Origin: Paratinospora sagittata
Lineage: Eukaryota > Streptophyta > Magnoliopsida > Ranunculales > Menispermaceae
Reading direction: 5' to 3'
DNA: 64,000 bases
NCBI GenBank assembly: GCA_035771175.1
Contig: CM069590.1
Location: 30,394,821-30,458,820, forward strand
In this document: piece by piece, positions 12,949-27,589 of the stretch
Position numbering within the stretch: the stretch's first letter is position 1
Layout of the letters: each line of letters opens with the position of its first letter
Position numbers and translations under genes: made by a program
Notes under the pieces: generated by a model
Told to the model about the DNA's origin: nothing
Seen by the model: the letters and a program-made list of their open reading frames with translations, nothing else
Database searches by the model: none

Positions 12949-14677
12949 CTTTCGGAATAGTATTTCATTTTGAAAAAATTATTTTCTGAAAGGTTTTAAT
13001 CATAATTTTAATGAGTTTTGAATTATTTAAAAGTGTTTAATCTTATATCAAAGTGTTTTGAGTCAATGAAATGGTTCTTTAGTGTCAAAATATTAATTTT
13101 TCAAAAATAAGGCTATCCAGCAATTTGCACGTCTTAGACTAAAATCTTATATTTCTAACGAGAAAAATGTGGGCACTTCTGCTAGCTCGATTTTTCTATT
13201 CCTTCACAGTTTTGTCAGGTTATCTTAATTGAAATATTCTCTAGTAACACCTAGTGATTCCCATTGTCTCGCACGCCCAAAAAACTTTATTTTGAGCAAT
13301 GTTTTGAATTCAAATCATTTTTTAGTACTCTTGCTCTTTAACCTTCAACTTCAAATTTTATAAAACACTCATTCTCTGATTTTCAAAAATTCAACACGCA
13401 CGATATTTGCAAGTTAGATTGAGCTTTTCGAAGAGTTTTTCAAGAGAAGAAAGTAATGATTCTTGCCTTTGCAAAAAAAGGCTTCGAATTGAATCAAAAT
13501 TGCAATCTGTCTTGATGTTCAGCTAGTTCTTCATTTTATCCCTTGTGTGCTAAGATTTGCAGAGGCTATCCATTGTTTAAAACTCTAAGTATATGAAGTT
13601 GTCTCGGTAAGATAACACATCAAAAAGGAACACATTACCTGTTTTGCGTCAAGAACCCATCAAACAATAGCTTTCGAATTCTACAAAGATCAAGCTCGAA
13701 GAACGAAGACATATCTCATGTCTAATGCATTAGTTTGATTTCTGGTGTGTAGGGTAACCCCTCGATCAATCTCAGCACTAAAACTCTGAAAATTGCAAAG
13801 TCTTCAAAATCACTTTCAGAATAGTATTTCATTTTGAAAAAAATTATTTTCTGAAAGGTTTTAATCATAATTTTAATGAGTTTTGAATTATTTAAAAGTG
13901 TTTAATCTTATATCAAAGTGTTTTGAGTCAATGAAATGGTTCTTTAGTGTCAAAATATTAATTTTTCAAAAATAAGGTTATCCAGCAATTTGCACGTCTT
14001 AGACTAAAATCTTATATTTCTAACGAGAAAAATGTGGGCACTTCTGCTAGCTCGATTTTTCTATTCCTTCACAGTTTTGCCAGGTTATCTTAATTGAAAT
14101 ATTCTCTAGTGACACCTAGTGATTCCCATTGTCTCGCACGCCCAAAAAACTTTATTTTGAGCAATGTTTTGAATTCAAATCATTTTTTAGTACTCTTGCT
14201 CTTTAACCTTCAACTTCAAATTTTATAAAACACTCGTTCTCTGATTTTCAAAAATTCAACACGCACGATATTTGCAAGTTAGATTGAGCTTTTCGAAGAG
14301 TTTTTCAAGAGAAGAAAGTAATGATTCTTGCCTTTGCAAAAAAAGGCTTCGAATTGAATCAAAATTGCAATCTGTCTTGATGTTCAGCTAGTTCTTCATT
14401 TTATCCCTTGTGTGCTAAGATTTGCAGAGGCTATCCATTGTTTAAAACTCTAAGTATATGAAGTTGTCTCGGTAAGATAACACATCAAAAAGGAACACAT
14501 TACCTGTTTTGCGTCAAGAACCCATCAAACAATAGCTTTCGAATTCTACAAAGATCAAGCTCGAAGAACGAAGACATATCTCATGTCTAATGCATTAGTT
14601 TGATTTCTGGTGTGTAGGGTAACCCCTCGATCAATCTCAGCACTAAAACTCTGAAAATTGCAAAGTCTTCAAAATCA

Positions 14678-15542
14678 ATTTCAGAATAGTATTTCATTTT
14701 GAAAAAAAATTATTTTCTGAAAGGTTTTAATCATAATTTTAATGAGTTTTGAATTATTTAAAAGTGTTTAATCTTATATCAAAGTGTTTTGAGTCAATGA
14801 AATGGTTCTTTAGTGTCAAAATATTAATTTTTCAAAAATAAGGCTATCAGCAATTTGCACGTCTTAGACTAAAATCTTATATTTCTAACGAGAAAAATGT
14901 GGGCACTTCTGCTAGCTCGATTTTTCTATTCCTTCACAGTTTTGCCAGGTTATCTTAATTGAAATATTCTCTAGTAACACCTAGTGATTCCCATTGTCTC
15001 GCACGCCAAAAAAACTTTATTTTGAACAATGTTTTGAATGCAAATCATTTTCTAGTACTCTTGCTCTTTAACCTTCAACTTCAAATTTTATAAAACACTC
15101 ATTCTCTGATTTTCAAAAATTCAACACGCACGATATTTGCAAGTTAGATTGAGCTTTTCGAAGAGTTTTTCAATAGAAGAAAGTAATGATTCTTGCCTTT
15201 GCAAAAAAAGGCTTCGAATTGAACCAAAATTGCAATTTGTCTTGATGTTCAGCTAGTTCTTCATTTTATCCCTTGTGTGCTAAGATTTGCAGAGGCTATC
15301 CATTATTTAAAACTCTAAGTATATGAAGTTGTCTCGGTAAGATAACACATCAAAAAGGAACACATCACCTGTTTTACATCAAGAACACATCAAACAATAA
15401 CTTTTGAATTCTACAAAGATCAAGCTCGAAGAACGAAGACATATCTCATGTCTAATGCATTAGTTTGATTTCTGGTGTGTAGGGTAACCCCTCGATCAAT
15501 CTCAGCACTAAAACTCTGAAAATTGCAAAGTCTTCAAAATCA
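14678..15542 (+). repeat. M18, monomer with several private changes
   Basis: M18 starts with CAATTTCAGAATAG, where every other copy has CACTTTC or AACTTTC. It carries one extra A in the first A-run, lacks a C in GGCTATCAGC, and reads CGCCAAAAAAAC instead of CGCCCAAAAAAC. Its body is X-type with CATTTTCTAGTAC, a mark shared with M22 (18117). It shows how a Y-type neighbourhood (M16, M17, M19) can hold a single X body. Confidence 0.75.
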
Positions 15543-15624
15543 CTTTCGGAATAGTATTTCATTTTGAAAAAAATTATTTTCTGAAAGGTTTTAATCATAA
15601 TTTTAATGAGTTTTGAATTATTTA

Positions 15625-15633
15625 AAAGTGTTT
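15625..15633 (+). repeat. Second copy of the same 20-bp deletion, in M19
   Basis: M19 (15543-16387, 845 bp) has the same single AAAGTGTTT junction as M14. It also shares GTGACACCTAG and the rare CTTTCCGAAGAG with M14, so common descent is likelier than a second slippage. M14 and M19 are five monomers apart. Confidence 0.85.
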
Positions 15634-18600
15634 TGAGTCAATGAAATGGTTCTTTAGTGTCAAAATATTAATTTTTCAAAAATAAGGCTATCCAGCAATT
15701 TGCACGTCTTAGACTAAAATCTTATATTTCTAACGAGAAAAATGTGGGCACTTCTGCTAGCTCGATTTTTCTATTCCTTCACAGTTTTGCCAGGTTATCT
15801 TAATTGAAATATTCTCTAGTGACACCTAGTGATTCCCATTGTCTCGCACGCCCAAAAAACTTTATTTTGAGCAATGTTTTCAATTCAAATCATTTTTTAG
15901 TACTCTTGCTCTTTAACCTTCAACTTCAAATTTTATAAAACACTCATTCTCTGATTTTCAAAAATTCAACACGCACGATATTTGCAAGTTAGATTGAGCT
16001 TTCCGAAGAGTTTTTCAAGAGAAGAAAGTAATGATTCTTGCCTTTGCAAAAAAAGGCTTCGAATTGAATCAAAATTGCAATCTGTCTTGATGTTCAGCTA
16101 GTTCTTCATTTTATCCCTTGTGTGCTAAGATTTGCAGAGGCTATCCATTGTTTAAAACTCTAAGTATATGAAGTTGTCTCGGTAAGATAACACATCAAAA
16201 AGGAACACATTACCTGTTTTGCGTCAAGAACCCATCAAACAATAGCTTTCGAATTCTACAAAGATCAAGCTCGAAGAACGAAGACATATCTCATGTCTAA
16301 TGCATTAGTTTGATTTCTGGTGTGTAGGGTAACCCCTCGATCAATCTCAGCACTAAAACTCTGAAAATTGCAAAATCTTCAAAATCACTTTCAGAATAGT
16401 ATTTCATTTTGAAAAAAATTATTTTCTGAAAGGTTTTAATCATAATTTTAATGAGTTTTGAATTATTTAAAAGTGTTTAATCTTATATCAAAGTGTTTTG
16501 AGTCAATGAAATGGTTCTTTAGTGTCAAAATATTAATTTTTCAAAAATAAGGCTATCCAGCAATTTGCACGTCTTAGACTAAAATCTTATATTTCTAACG
16601 AGAAAAATGTGGGCACTTCTGCTAGCTCGATTTTTCTATTCCTTCACAGTTTTGCCAGGTTATCTTAATTGAAATATTCTCTAGTAACACCTAGTGATTC
16701 CCATTGTCTCGCACGCCCAAAAAACTTTATTTTGAGCAATGTTTTGAATTCAAATCATTTTTTAGTACTCTTGCTCTTTAACCTTCAACTTCAAATTTTA
16801 TAAAACACTCATTCTCTGATTTTCAAAAATTCAACACGCACGATATTTGCAAATTAGATTGAGCTTTTCGAAGAGTTTTTCAAGAGAAGAAAGTAATGAT
16901 TCTTGCCTTTGCAAAAAAAGGCTTCGAATTGAATCAAAATTGCAATCTGTCTTGATGTTCAGCTAGTTCTTCATTTTATCCCTTGTGTGCTAAGATTTGC
17001 AGAGGCTATCCATTGTTTAAAACTCTAAGTATATGAAGTTGTCTCGGTAAGATAACACATCAAAAAGGAACACATTACCTGTTTTGCATCAAGAACCCAT
17101 CAAACAATAGCTTTCGAATTCTACAAAGATCAAGCTCGAAGAACGAAGACATATCTCATGTCTAATGCATTAGTTTGATCTTTGGTGTGCAGGGTAACCG
17201 CTCGATCACCCTCAGCACTAAAACTCTGAAAATTGCAAAGTCTTCAAAATCACTTTCGATATAGTATTTCATTTTGAAAAAAATGTTTTCTGAAAGGTTT
17301 TAATCATAATTTTAATGAGTTTTGAATTATTTAAAAGTGTTTAATCTTATATCAAAGTGTTTTGAGTCAATGAAATGGTTCTTTAGTGTCAAAATATTAA
17401 TTTTTCAAAAATAAGGATATCCAGCAATTTGCACGTCTTAGACTAAAATCTTATATTTCTAAGGAGAAAAATGTGGGCACTTCTGCTAGCTCGATTTTTC
17501 TATTCCTTCACAGTTTTGCCAGGTTATCTTAATTGAAATATTCTCTAGTAACACCTAGTGATTCCCATTGTCTCGCACGCCCAAAAAACTTTATTTTGAA
17601 CAATGTTTTGAATGCAAATCATTTTTTAGTACTCTTGCTCTTTAACCTTCAACTTCAAATTTTATAAAACACTCATTCTCTGATTTTCAAAAATTCAACA
17701 CGCACGATATTTGCAAGTTAGATTGAGCTTTTCGAAGAGTTTTTCAATAGAAGAAAGTAATGATTCTTGCCTTTGCAAAAAAAGGCTTCGAATTGAACCA
17801 AAATTGCAATTTGTCTTGATGTTCAGCTAGTTCTTCATTTTATCCCTTGTGTGCTAAGATTTGCAGAGGCTATCCATTATTTAAAACTCTAAGTATATGA
17901 AGTTGTCTCGGTAAGATAACACATCAAAAAGGAACACATCACCTGTTTTACATCAAGAACACATCAAACAATAACTTTTGAATTCTACAAAGATCAAGCT
18001 CGAAGAACGAAGACATATCTCATGTCTAATGCATTAGTTTGATTTCTGGTGTGTAGGGTAACCCCTCGATCAATCTCAGCACTAAAACTCTGAAAATTGC
18101 AAAGTCTTCAAAATCACTTTCGGAATAGTATTTCATTTTGAAAAAAATTATTTTCTGAAAGGTTTTAATCATAATTTTAATGAGTTTTGAATTATTTAAA
18201 AGTGTTTAATCTTATATCAAAGTGTTTTGAGTCAATGAAATGGTTCTTTAGTGTCAAAATATTAATTTTTCAAAAATAAGGCTATCCAGCAATTTGCACG
18301 TCTTAGACTAAAATCTTATATTTCTAACGAGAAAAATGTGGGCACTTCTGCTAGCTCGATTTTTCTATTCCTTCACAGTTTTGCCAGGTTATCTTAATTG
18401 AAATATTCTCTAGTAACACCTAGTGATTCCCATTGTCTCGCACGCCCAAAAAACTTTATTTTGAACAATGTTTTGAATGCAAATCATTTTCTAGTACTCT
18501 TGCTCTTTAACCTTCAACTTCAAATTTTATAAAACACTCATTCTCTGATTTTCAAAAATTCAACACGCACGATATTTGCAAGTTAGATTGAGCTTTTCGA

Positions 18601-18981
18601 AGAGTTTTTCAATAGAAGAAAGTAATGATTCTTGCCTTTGCAAAAAAAGGCTTCGAATTGAACCAAAATTGCAATTTGTCTTGATGTTCAGCTAGTTCTT
18701 CATTTTATCCCTTGTGTGCTAAGATTTGCAGAGGCTATCCATTATTTAAAACTCTAAGTATATGAAGTTGTCTCGGTAAGATAACACATCAAAAAGGAAC
18801 ACATCACCTGTTTTACATCAAGAACACATCAAACAATAGCTTTCGAATTCTACAAAGATCAAGCTCGAAGAACGAAGACATATCTCATGTCTAATGCATT
18901 AGTTTGATTTCTGGTGTGTAGGGTAACCCCTCGATCAATCTCAGCACTAAAACTCTGAAAATTGCAAAGTCTTCAAAATCA

Positions 18982-21900
18982 CTTTCGGAATAGTATTTCA
19001 TTTTGAAAAAAATTATTTTCTGAAAGGTTTTAATCATAATTTTAATGAGTTTTGAATTATTTAAAAGTGTTTAATCTTATATCAAAGTGTTTTGAGTCAA
19101 TGAAATGGTTCTTTAGTGTCAAAATATTAATTTTTCAAAAATAAGGCTATCCAGCAATTTGCACGTCTTAGACTAAAATCTTATATTTCTAACGAGAAAA
19201 ATGTGGGCACTTCTGCTAGCTCGATTTTTCTATTCCTTCACAGTTTTGCCAGGTTATCTTAATTGAAATATTCTCTAGTAACACCTAGTGATTCCCATTG
19301 TCTCGCACGCCCAAAAAACTTTATTTTGAGCAATGTTTTGAATTCAAATCATTTTTTAGTACTCTTGCTCTTTAACCTTCAACTTCAAATTTTATAAAAC
19401 ACTCATTCTCTGATTTTCAAAAATTCAACACGCACGATATTTGCAAATTAGATTGAGCTTTTCGAAGAGTTTTTCAAGAGAAGAAAGTAATGATTCTTGC
19501 CTTTGCAAAAAAAGGCTTCGAATTGAATCAAAATTGCAATCTGTCTTGATGTTCAACTAGTTCTTCATTTTATCCCTTGTGTGCTAAGATTTGCAGAGGC
19601 TATCCATTGTTTAAAACTCTAAGTATATGAAGTTGTCTCGGTAAGATAACACATCAAAAAGGAACACATTACCTGTTTTGCGTCAAGAACCCATCAAACA
19701 ATAGCTTTCGAATTCTACAAAGATCAAGCTCGAAGAACGAAGACATATCTCATGTCTAATGCATTAGTTTGATCTTTGGTGTGCAGGGTAACCGCTCGAT
19801 CACCCTCAGCACTAAAACTCTGAAAATTGCAAAGTCTTCAAAATCACTTTCGATATAGTATTTCATTTTGAAAAAAATGTTTTCTGAAAGGTTTTAATCA
19901 TAATTTTAATGAGTTTTGAATTATTTAAAAGTGTTTAATCTTATATCAAAGTGTTTTGAGTCAATGAAATGGTTCTTTAGTGTCAAAATATTAATTTTTC
20001 AAAAATAAGGCTATCCAGCAATTTGCACGTCTTAGACTAAAATCTTATATTTCTAACGAGAAAAATGTGGGCACTTCTGCAAGCTCGATTTTTCTATTCC
20101 TTCACAGTTTTGCCAGGTTATCTTAATTGAAATATTCTCTAGTAACACCTAGTGATTCCCATTGTCTCGCACGCCCAAAAAACTTTATTTTGAACAATGT
20201 TTTGAATGCAAATCATTTTTTAGTACTCTTGCTCTTTAACCTTCAACTTCAAATTTTATAAAACACTCATTCTCTGATTTTCAAAAATTCAACACGCACG
20301 ATATTTGCAAGTTAGATTGAGCTTTTCGTAGAGTTTTTCAATAGAAGAAAGTAATGATTCTTGCCTTTGCAAAAAAAGGCTTCGAATTGAACCAAAATTG
20401 CAATTTGTCTTGATGTTCAGCTAGTTCTTCATTTTATCCCTTGTGTGCTAAGATTTGCAGAGGCTATCCATTATTTAAAACTCTAAGTATATGAAGTTGT
20501 CTCGGTAAGATAACACATCAAAAAGGAACACATCACCTGTTTTACATCAAGAACACATCAAACAATAACTTTTGAATTCTACAAAGATCAAGCTCGAAGA
20601 ACGAAGACATATCTCATGTCTAATGCATTAGTTTGATTTCTGGTGTGTAGGGTAACCCCTCGATCAATCTCAGCACTAAAACTCTGAAAATTGCAAAGTC
20701 TTCAAAATCACTTTCGGAATAGTATTTCATTTTGAAAAAAATTATTTTCTGAAAGGTTTTAATCATAATTTTAATGAGTTTTGAATTATTTAAAAGTGTT
20801 TAATCTTATATCAAAGTGTTTTGAGTCAATGAAATGGTTCTTTAGTGTCAAAATATTAATTTTTCAAAAATAAGGCTATCCAGCAATTTGCACGTCTTAG
20901 ACTAAAATCTTATATTTCTAACGAGAAAAATGTGGGCACTTCTGCTAGCTCGATTTTTCTATTCCTTCACAGTTTTGCCAGGTTATCTTAATTGAAATAT
21001 TCTCTAGTAACACCTAGTGATTCCCATTGTCTCGCACGCCCAAAAAACTTTATTTTGAGCAATGTTTTGAATTCAAATCATTTTTTAGTACTCTTGCTCT
21101 TTAACCTTCAACTTCAAATTTTATAAAACACTCATTCTCTGATTTTCAAAAATTCAACACGCACGATATTTGCAAGTTAGATTGAGCTTTTCGAAGAGTT
21201 TTTCAATAGAAGAAAGTAATGATTCTTGCCTTTGCAAAAAAAGGCTTCGAATTGAACCAAAATTGCAATTTGTCTTGATGTTCAGCTAGTTCTTCATTTT
21301 ATCCCTTGTGTGCTAAGATTTGCAGAGGCTATCCATTATTTAAAACTCTAAGTATATGAAGTTGTCTCGGTAAGATAACACATCAAAAAGGAACACATCA
21401 CCTGTTTTACATCAAGAACACATCAAACAATAACTTTTGAATTCTACAAAGATCAAGCTCGAAGAACGAAGACATATCTCATGTCTAATGCATTAGTTTG
21501 ATTTCTGGTGTGTAGGGTAACCCCTCGATCAATCTCAGCACTAAAACTCTGAAAATTGCAAAGTCTTCAAAATCACTTTCGGAATAGTATTTCATTTTGA
21601 AAAAAATTATTTTCTGAAAGGTTTTAATCATAATTTTAATGAGTTTTGAATTATTTAAAAGTGTTTAATCTTATATCAAAGTGTTTTGAGTCAATGAAAT
21701 GGTTCTTTAGTGTCAAAATATTAATTTTTCAAAAATAAGGCTATCCAGCAATTTGCACGTCTTAGACTAAAATCTTATATTTCTAACGAGAAAAATGTGG
21801 GCACTTCTGCTAGCTCGATTTTTCTATTCCTTCACAGTTTTGCCAGGTTATCTTAATTGAAATATTCTCTAGTAACACCTAGTGATTCCCATTGTCTCGC

Positions 21901-23690
21901 ACGCCCAAAAAACTTTATTTTGAGCAATGTTTTGAATTCAAATCATTTTTTAGTACTCTTGCTCTTTAACCTTCAACTTCAAATTTTATAAAACACTCAT
22001 TCTCTGATTTTCAAAAATTCAACACGCACGATATTTGCAAATTAGATTGAGCTTTTCGAAGAGTTTTTCAAGAGAAGAAAGTAATGATTCTTGCCTTTGC
22101 AAAAAAAGGCTTCGAATTGAATCAAAATTGCAATCTGTCTTGATGTTCAACTAGTTCTTCATTTTATCCCTTGTGTGCTAAGATTTGCAGAGGCTATCCA
22201 TTGTTTAAAACTCTAAGTATATGAAGTTGTCTCGGTAAGATAACACATCAAAAAGGAACACATTACCTGTTTTGCGTCAAGAACCCATCAAACAATAGCT
22301 TTCGAATTCTACAAAGATCAAGCTCGAAGAACGAAGACATATCTCATGTCTAATGCATTAGTTTGATCTTTGGTGTGCAGGGTAACCGCTCGATCACCCT
22401 CAGCACTAAAACTCTGAAAATTGCAAAGTCTTCAAAATCACTTTCGATATAGTATTTCATTTTGAAAAAAATGTTTTCTGAAAGGTTTTAATCATAATTT
22501 TAATGAGTTTTGAATTATTTAAAAGTGTTTAATCTTATATCAAAGTGTTTTGAGTCAATGAAATGGTTCTTTAGTGTCAAAATATTAATTTTTCAAAAAT
22601 AAGGCTATCCAGCAATTTGCACGTCTTAGACTAAAATCTTATATTTCTAACGAGAAAAATGTGGGCACTTCTGCAAGCTCGATTTTTCTATTCCTTCACA
22701 GTTTTGCCAGGTTATCTTAATTGAAATATTCTCTAGTAACACCTAGTGATTCCCATTGTCTCGCACGCCCAAAAAACTTTATTTTGAACAATGTTTTGAA
22801 TGCAAATCATTTTTTAGTACTCTTGCTCTTTAACCTTCAACTTCAAATTTTATAAAACACTCATTCTCTGATTTTCAAAAATTCAACACGCACGATATTT
22901 GCAAGTTAGATTGAGCTTTTCGTAGAGTTTTTCAATAGAAGAAAGTAATGATTCTTGCCTTTGCAAAAAAAGGCTTCGAATTGAACCAAAATTGCAATTT
23001 GTCTTGATGTTCAGCTAGTTCTTCATTTTATCCCTTGTGTGCTAAGATTTGCAGAGGCTATCCATTATTTAAAACTCTAAGTATATGAAGTTGTCTCGGT
23101 AAGATAACACATCAAAAAGGAACACATCACCTGTTTTACATCAAGAACACATCAAACAATAACTTTTGAATTCTACAAAGATCAAGCTCGAAGAACGAAG
23201 ACATATCTCATGTCTAATGCATTAGTTTGATTTCTGGTGTGTAGGGTAACCCCTCGATCAATCTCAGCACTAAAACTCTGAAAATTGCAAAGTCTTCAAA
23301 ATCACTTTCGGAATAGTATTTCATTTTGAAAAAAATTATTTTCTGAAAGGTTTTAATCATAATTTTAATGAGTTTTGAATTATTTAAAAGTGTTTAATCT
23401 TATATCAAAGTGTTTTGAGTCAATGAAATGGTTCTTTAGTGTCAAAATATTAATTTTTCAAAAATAAGGCTATCCAGCAATTTGCACGTCTTAGACTAAA
23501 ATCTTATATTTCTAACGAGAAAAATGTGGGCACTTCTGCTAGCTCGATTTTTCTATTCCTTCACAGTTTTGCCAGGTTATCTTAATTGAAATATTCTCTA
23601 GTAACACCTAGTGATTCCCATTGTCTCGCACGCCCAAAAAACTTTATTTTGAGCAATGTTTTGAATTCAAATCATTTTTTAGTACTCTTG
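18982..23690 (+). repeat. Duplication at 2,594-bp spacing (M23-M25a and M26-M28a)
   Basis: M23 and M26 share CAAATTAGATTG and GTTCAACTAG. M24 and M27 share CTGCAAGCTCG and CTTTTCGTAGAG. The starts of M25 and M28 also match. Offsets are 2,594 bp throughout, so about 18982-21100 was copied to 21576-23690. The second halves of M25 (X style, CAATAGAAG) and M28 (Y style, CAAATTAG) differ, which limits the copy on the right. CTGCAAGCTCG is seen once more in M29. Confidence 0.8.
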
Positions 23691-25033
23691 CTCTTTAACC
23701 TTCAACTTCAAATTTTATAAAACACTCATTCTCTGATTTTCAAAAATTCAACACGCACGATATTTGCAAATTAGATTGAGCTTTTCGAAGAGTTTTTCAA
23801 GAGAAGAAAGTAATGATTCTTGCCTTTGCAAAAAAAGGCTTCGAATTGAATCAAAATTGCAATCTGTCTTGATGTTCAGCTAGTTCTTCATTTTATCCCT
23901 TGTGTGCTAAGATTTGCAGAGGCTATCCATTGTTTAAAACTCTAAGTATATGAAGTTGTCTCGGTAAGATAACACATCAAAAAGGAACACATTACCTGTT
24001 TTGCGTCAAGAACCCATCAAACAATAGCTTTCGAATTCTACAAAGATCAAGCTCGAAGAACGAAGACATATCTCATGTCTAATGCATTAGTTTGATCTTT
24101 GGTGTGCAGGGTAACCGCTCGATCACCCTCAGCACTAAAACGCTGAAAATTGCAAAGTCTTCAAAATCACTTTCGATATAGTATTTCATTTTGAAAAAAA
24201 TGTTTTCTGAAAGGTTTTAATCATAATTTTAATGAGTTTTGAATTATTTAAAAGTGTTTAATCTTATATCAAAGTGTTTTGAGTCAATGAAATGGTTCTT
24301 TAGTGTCAAAATATTAATTTTTCAAAAATAAGGCTATCCAGCAATTTGCACGTCTTAGACTAAAATCTTATATTTCTAACGAGAAAAATGTGGGCACTTC
24401 TGCAAGCTCGATTTTTCTATTCCTTCACAGTTTTGCCAGGTTATCTTAATTGAAATATTCTCTAGTAACACCTAGTGATTCCCATTGTCTCGCACGCCCA
24501 AAAAACTTTATTTTGAACAATGTTTTGAATGCAAATCATTTTTTAGTACTCTTGCTCTTTAACCTTCAACTTCAAATTTTATAAAACACTCATTCTCTGA
24601 TTTTCAAAAATTCAACACGCACGATATTTGCAAGTTGGATTGAGCTTTTCGAAGAGTTTTTCAATAGAAGAAAGTAATGATTCTTGCCTTTGCAAAAAAA
24701 GGCTTCGAATTGAACCAAAATTGCAATTTGTCTTGATGTTCAGCTAGTTCTTCATTTTATCCCTTGTGTGCTAAGATTTGCAGAGGCTATCCATTATTTA
24801 AAACTCTAAGTATATGAAGTTGTCTCGGTAAGATAACACATCAAAAAGGAACACATCACCTGTTTTACATCAAGAACACATCAAACAATAACTTTTGAAT
24901 TCTACAAAGATCAAGCTCGAAGAACGAAGACATATCTCATGTCTAATGCATTAGTTTGATTTCTGGTGTGTAGGGTAACCCCTCGATCAATCTCAGCACT
25001 AAAACTCTGAAAATTGCAAAGTCTTCAAAATCA

Positions 25034-26763
25034 CTTTCGGAATAGTATTTCATTTTGAAAAAAATTATTTTCTGAAAGGTTTTAATCATAATTTTAATGA
25101 GTTTTGAATTATTTAAAAGTGTTTAATCTTATATCAAAGTGTTTTGAGTCAATGAAATGGTTCTTTAGTGTCAAAATATTAATTTTTCAAAAATAAGGCT
25201 ATCCAGCAATTTGCACGTCTTAGACTAAAATCTTATATTTCTAACGAGAAAAATGTGGGCACTTCTGCTGGCTCGATTTTTCTATTCCTTCACAGTTTTG
25301 CCAGGTTATCTTAATTGAAATATTCTCTAGTGACACCTAGTGATTCCCATTGTCTCGCACGCCCAAAAAACTTTATTTTGAGCAATGTTTTGAATTCAAA
25401 TCATTTTTTAGTACTCTTGCTCTTTAACCTTCAACTTCAAATTTTATAAAACACTCATTCTCTGATTTTCAAAAATTCAACACGCACGATATTTGCAAGT
25501 TAGATTGAGCTTTTCGAAGAGTTTTTCAAGAGAAGAAAGTAATGATTCTTGCCTTTGCAAAAAAAGGCATCGAATTGAATCAAAATTGCAATCTGTCTTG
25601 ATGTTCAGCTAGTTCTTCATTTTATCCCTTGTGTGCTAAGATTTGCAGAGGCTATCCATTGTTTAAAACTCTAAGTATATGAAGTTGTCTCGGTAAGATA
25701 ACACATCAAAAAGGAACACATCACCTGTTTTACATCAAGAACACATCAAACAATAACTTTTGAATTCTACAAAGATCAAGCTCGAAGAACGAAGACATAT
25801 CTCATGTCTAATGCATTAGTTTGATTTCTGGTGTGTAGGGTAACCCCTCGATCAATCTCAGCACTAAAACTCTGAAAATTGCAAAGTCTTCAAAATCACT
25901 TTCAGAATAGTATTTCATTTTGAAAAAAATTATTTTCTGAAAGGTTTTAATCATAATTTTAATGAGTTTTGAATTATTTAAAAGTGTTTAATCTTATATC
26001 AAAGTGTTTTGAGTCAATGAAATGGTTCTTTAGTGTCAAAATATTAATTTTTCAAAAATAAGGCTATCCAGCAATTTGCACGTCTTAGACTAAAATCTTA
26101 TATTTCTAACGAGAAAAATTTGGGCACTTCTGCTGGCTCGATTTTTCTATTCCTTCACAGTTTTGCCAGGTTATCTTAATTGAAATATTCTCTAGTGACA
26201 CCTAGTGATTCCCATTGTCTCGCACGCCCAAAAAACTTTATTTTGAGCAATGTTTTGAATTCAAATCATTTTTTAGTACTCTTGCTCTTTAACCTTCAAC
26301 TTCAAATTTTATAAAACACTCATTCTCTGATTTTCAAAAATTCAACACGCACGATATTTGCAAGTTAGATTGAGCTTTTCGAAGAGTTTTTCAAGAGAAG
26401 AAAGTAATGATTCTTGCCTTTGCAAAAAAAGGCATCGAATTGAATCAAAATTGCAATCTGTCTTGATGTTCAGCTAGTTCTTCATTTTATCCCTTGTGTG
26501 CTAAGATTTGCAGAGGCTATCCATTGTTTAAAACTCTAAGTATATGAAGTTGCCTCGGTAAGATAACACATCAAAAAGGAACACATCACCTGTTTTACAT
26601 CAAGAACACATCAAACAATAACTTTTGAATTCTACAAAGATCAAGCTCGAAGAACGAAGACATATCTCATGTCTAATGCATTAGTTTGATTTCTGGTGTG
26701 TAGGGTAACCCCTCGATCAATCTCAGCACTAAAACTCTGAAAATTGCAAAGTCTTCAAAATCA
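25034..26763 (+). repeat. Single-monomer duplication M30 and M31
   Basis: These adjacent copies, 865 bp each, share CTGGCTCG, GTGACACCTAG, AAAGGCATCG, TTTACATCAAG and an X-type end. Private changes in M31 are AAATTTGGG and GTTGCCTCGG. M32 retains AAAGGCATCG but has lost the rest and has CTACTAGCTCG, CTTTTGGAAG and a missing C in ATGATTTTGCC. Confidence 0.75.
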
Positions 26764-27589
26764 CTTTCAGAATAGTATTTCATTTTGAAAAAAATTATTT
26801 TCTGAAAGGTTTTAATCATAATTTTAATGAGTTTTGAATTATTTAAAAGTGTTTAATCTTATATCAAAGTGTTTTGAGTCAATGAAATGGTTCTTTAGTG
26901 TCAAAATATTAATTTTTCAAAAATAAGGCTATCCAGCAATTTGCACGTCTTAGACTAAAATCTTATATTTCTAACGAGAAAAATGTGGGCACTTCTACTA
27001 GCTCGATTTTTCTATTCCTTCACAGTTTTGCCAGGTTATCTTAATTGAAATATTCTCTAGTAACACCTAGTGATTCCCATTGTCTCGCACGCCCAAAAAA
27101 CTTTATTTTGAGCAATGTTTTGAATTCAAATCATTTTTTAGTACTCTTGCTCTTTAACCTTCAACTTCAAATTTTATAAAACACTCATTCTCTGATTTTC
27201 AAAAATTCAACACGCACGATATTTGCAAGTTAGATTGAGCTTTTGGAAGAGTTTTTCAAGAGAAGAAAGTAATGATTTTGCCTTTGCAAAAAAAGGCATC
27301 GAATTGAATCAAAATTGCAATCTGTCTTGATGTTCAGCTAGTTCTTCATTTTATCCCTTGTGTGCTAAGATTTGCAGAGGCTATCCATTGTTTAAAACTC
27401 TAAGTATATGAAGTTGTCTCGGTAAGATAACACATCAAAAAGGAACACATTACCTGTTTTGCGTCAAGAACCCATCAAACAATAGCTTTCGAATTCTACA
27501 AAGATCAAGCTCGAAGAACGAAGACATATCTCATGTCTAATGCATTAGTTTGATCTTTGGTGTGCAGGGTAACCGCTCGATCACCCTCA

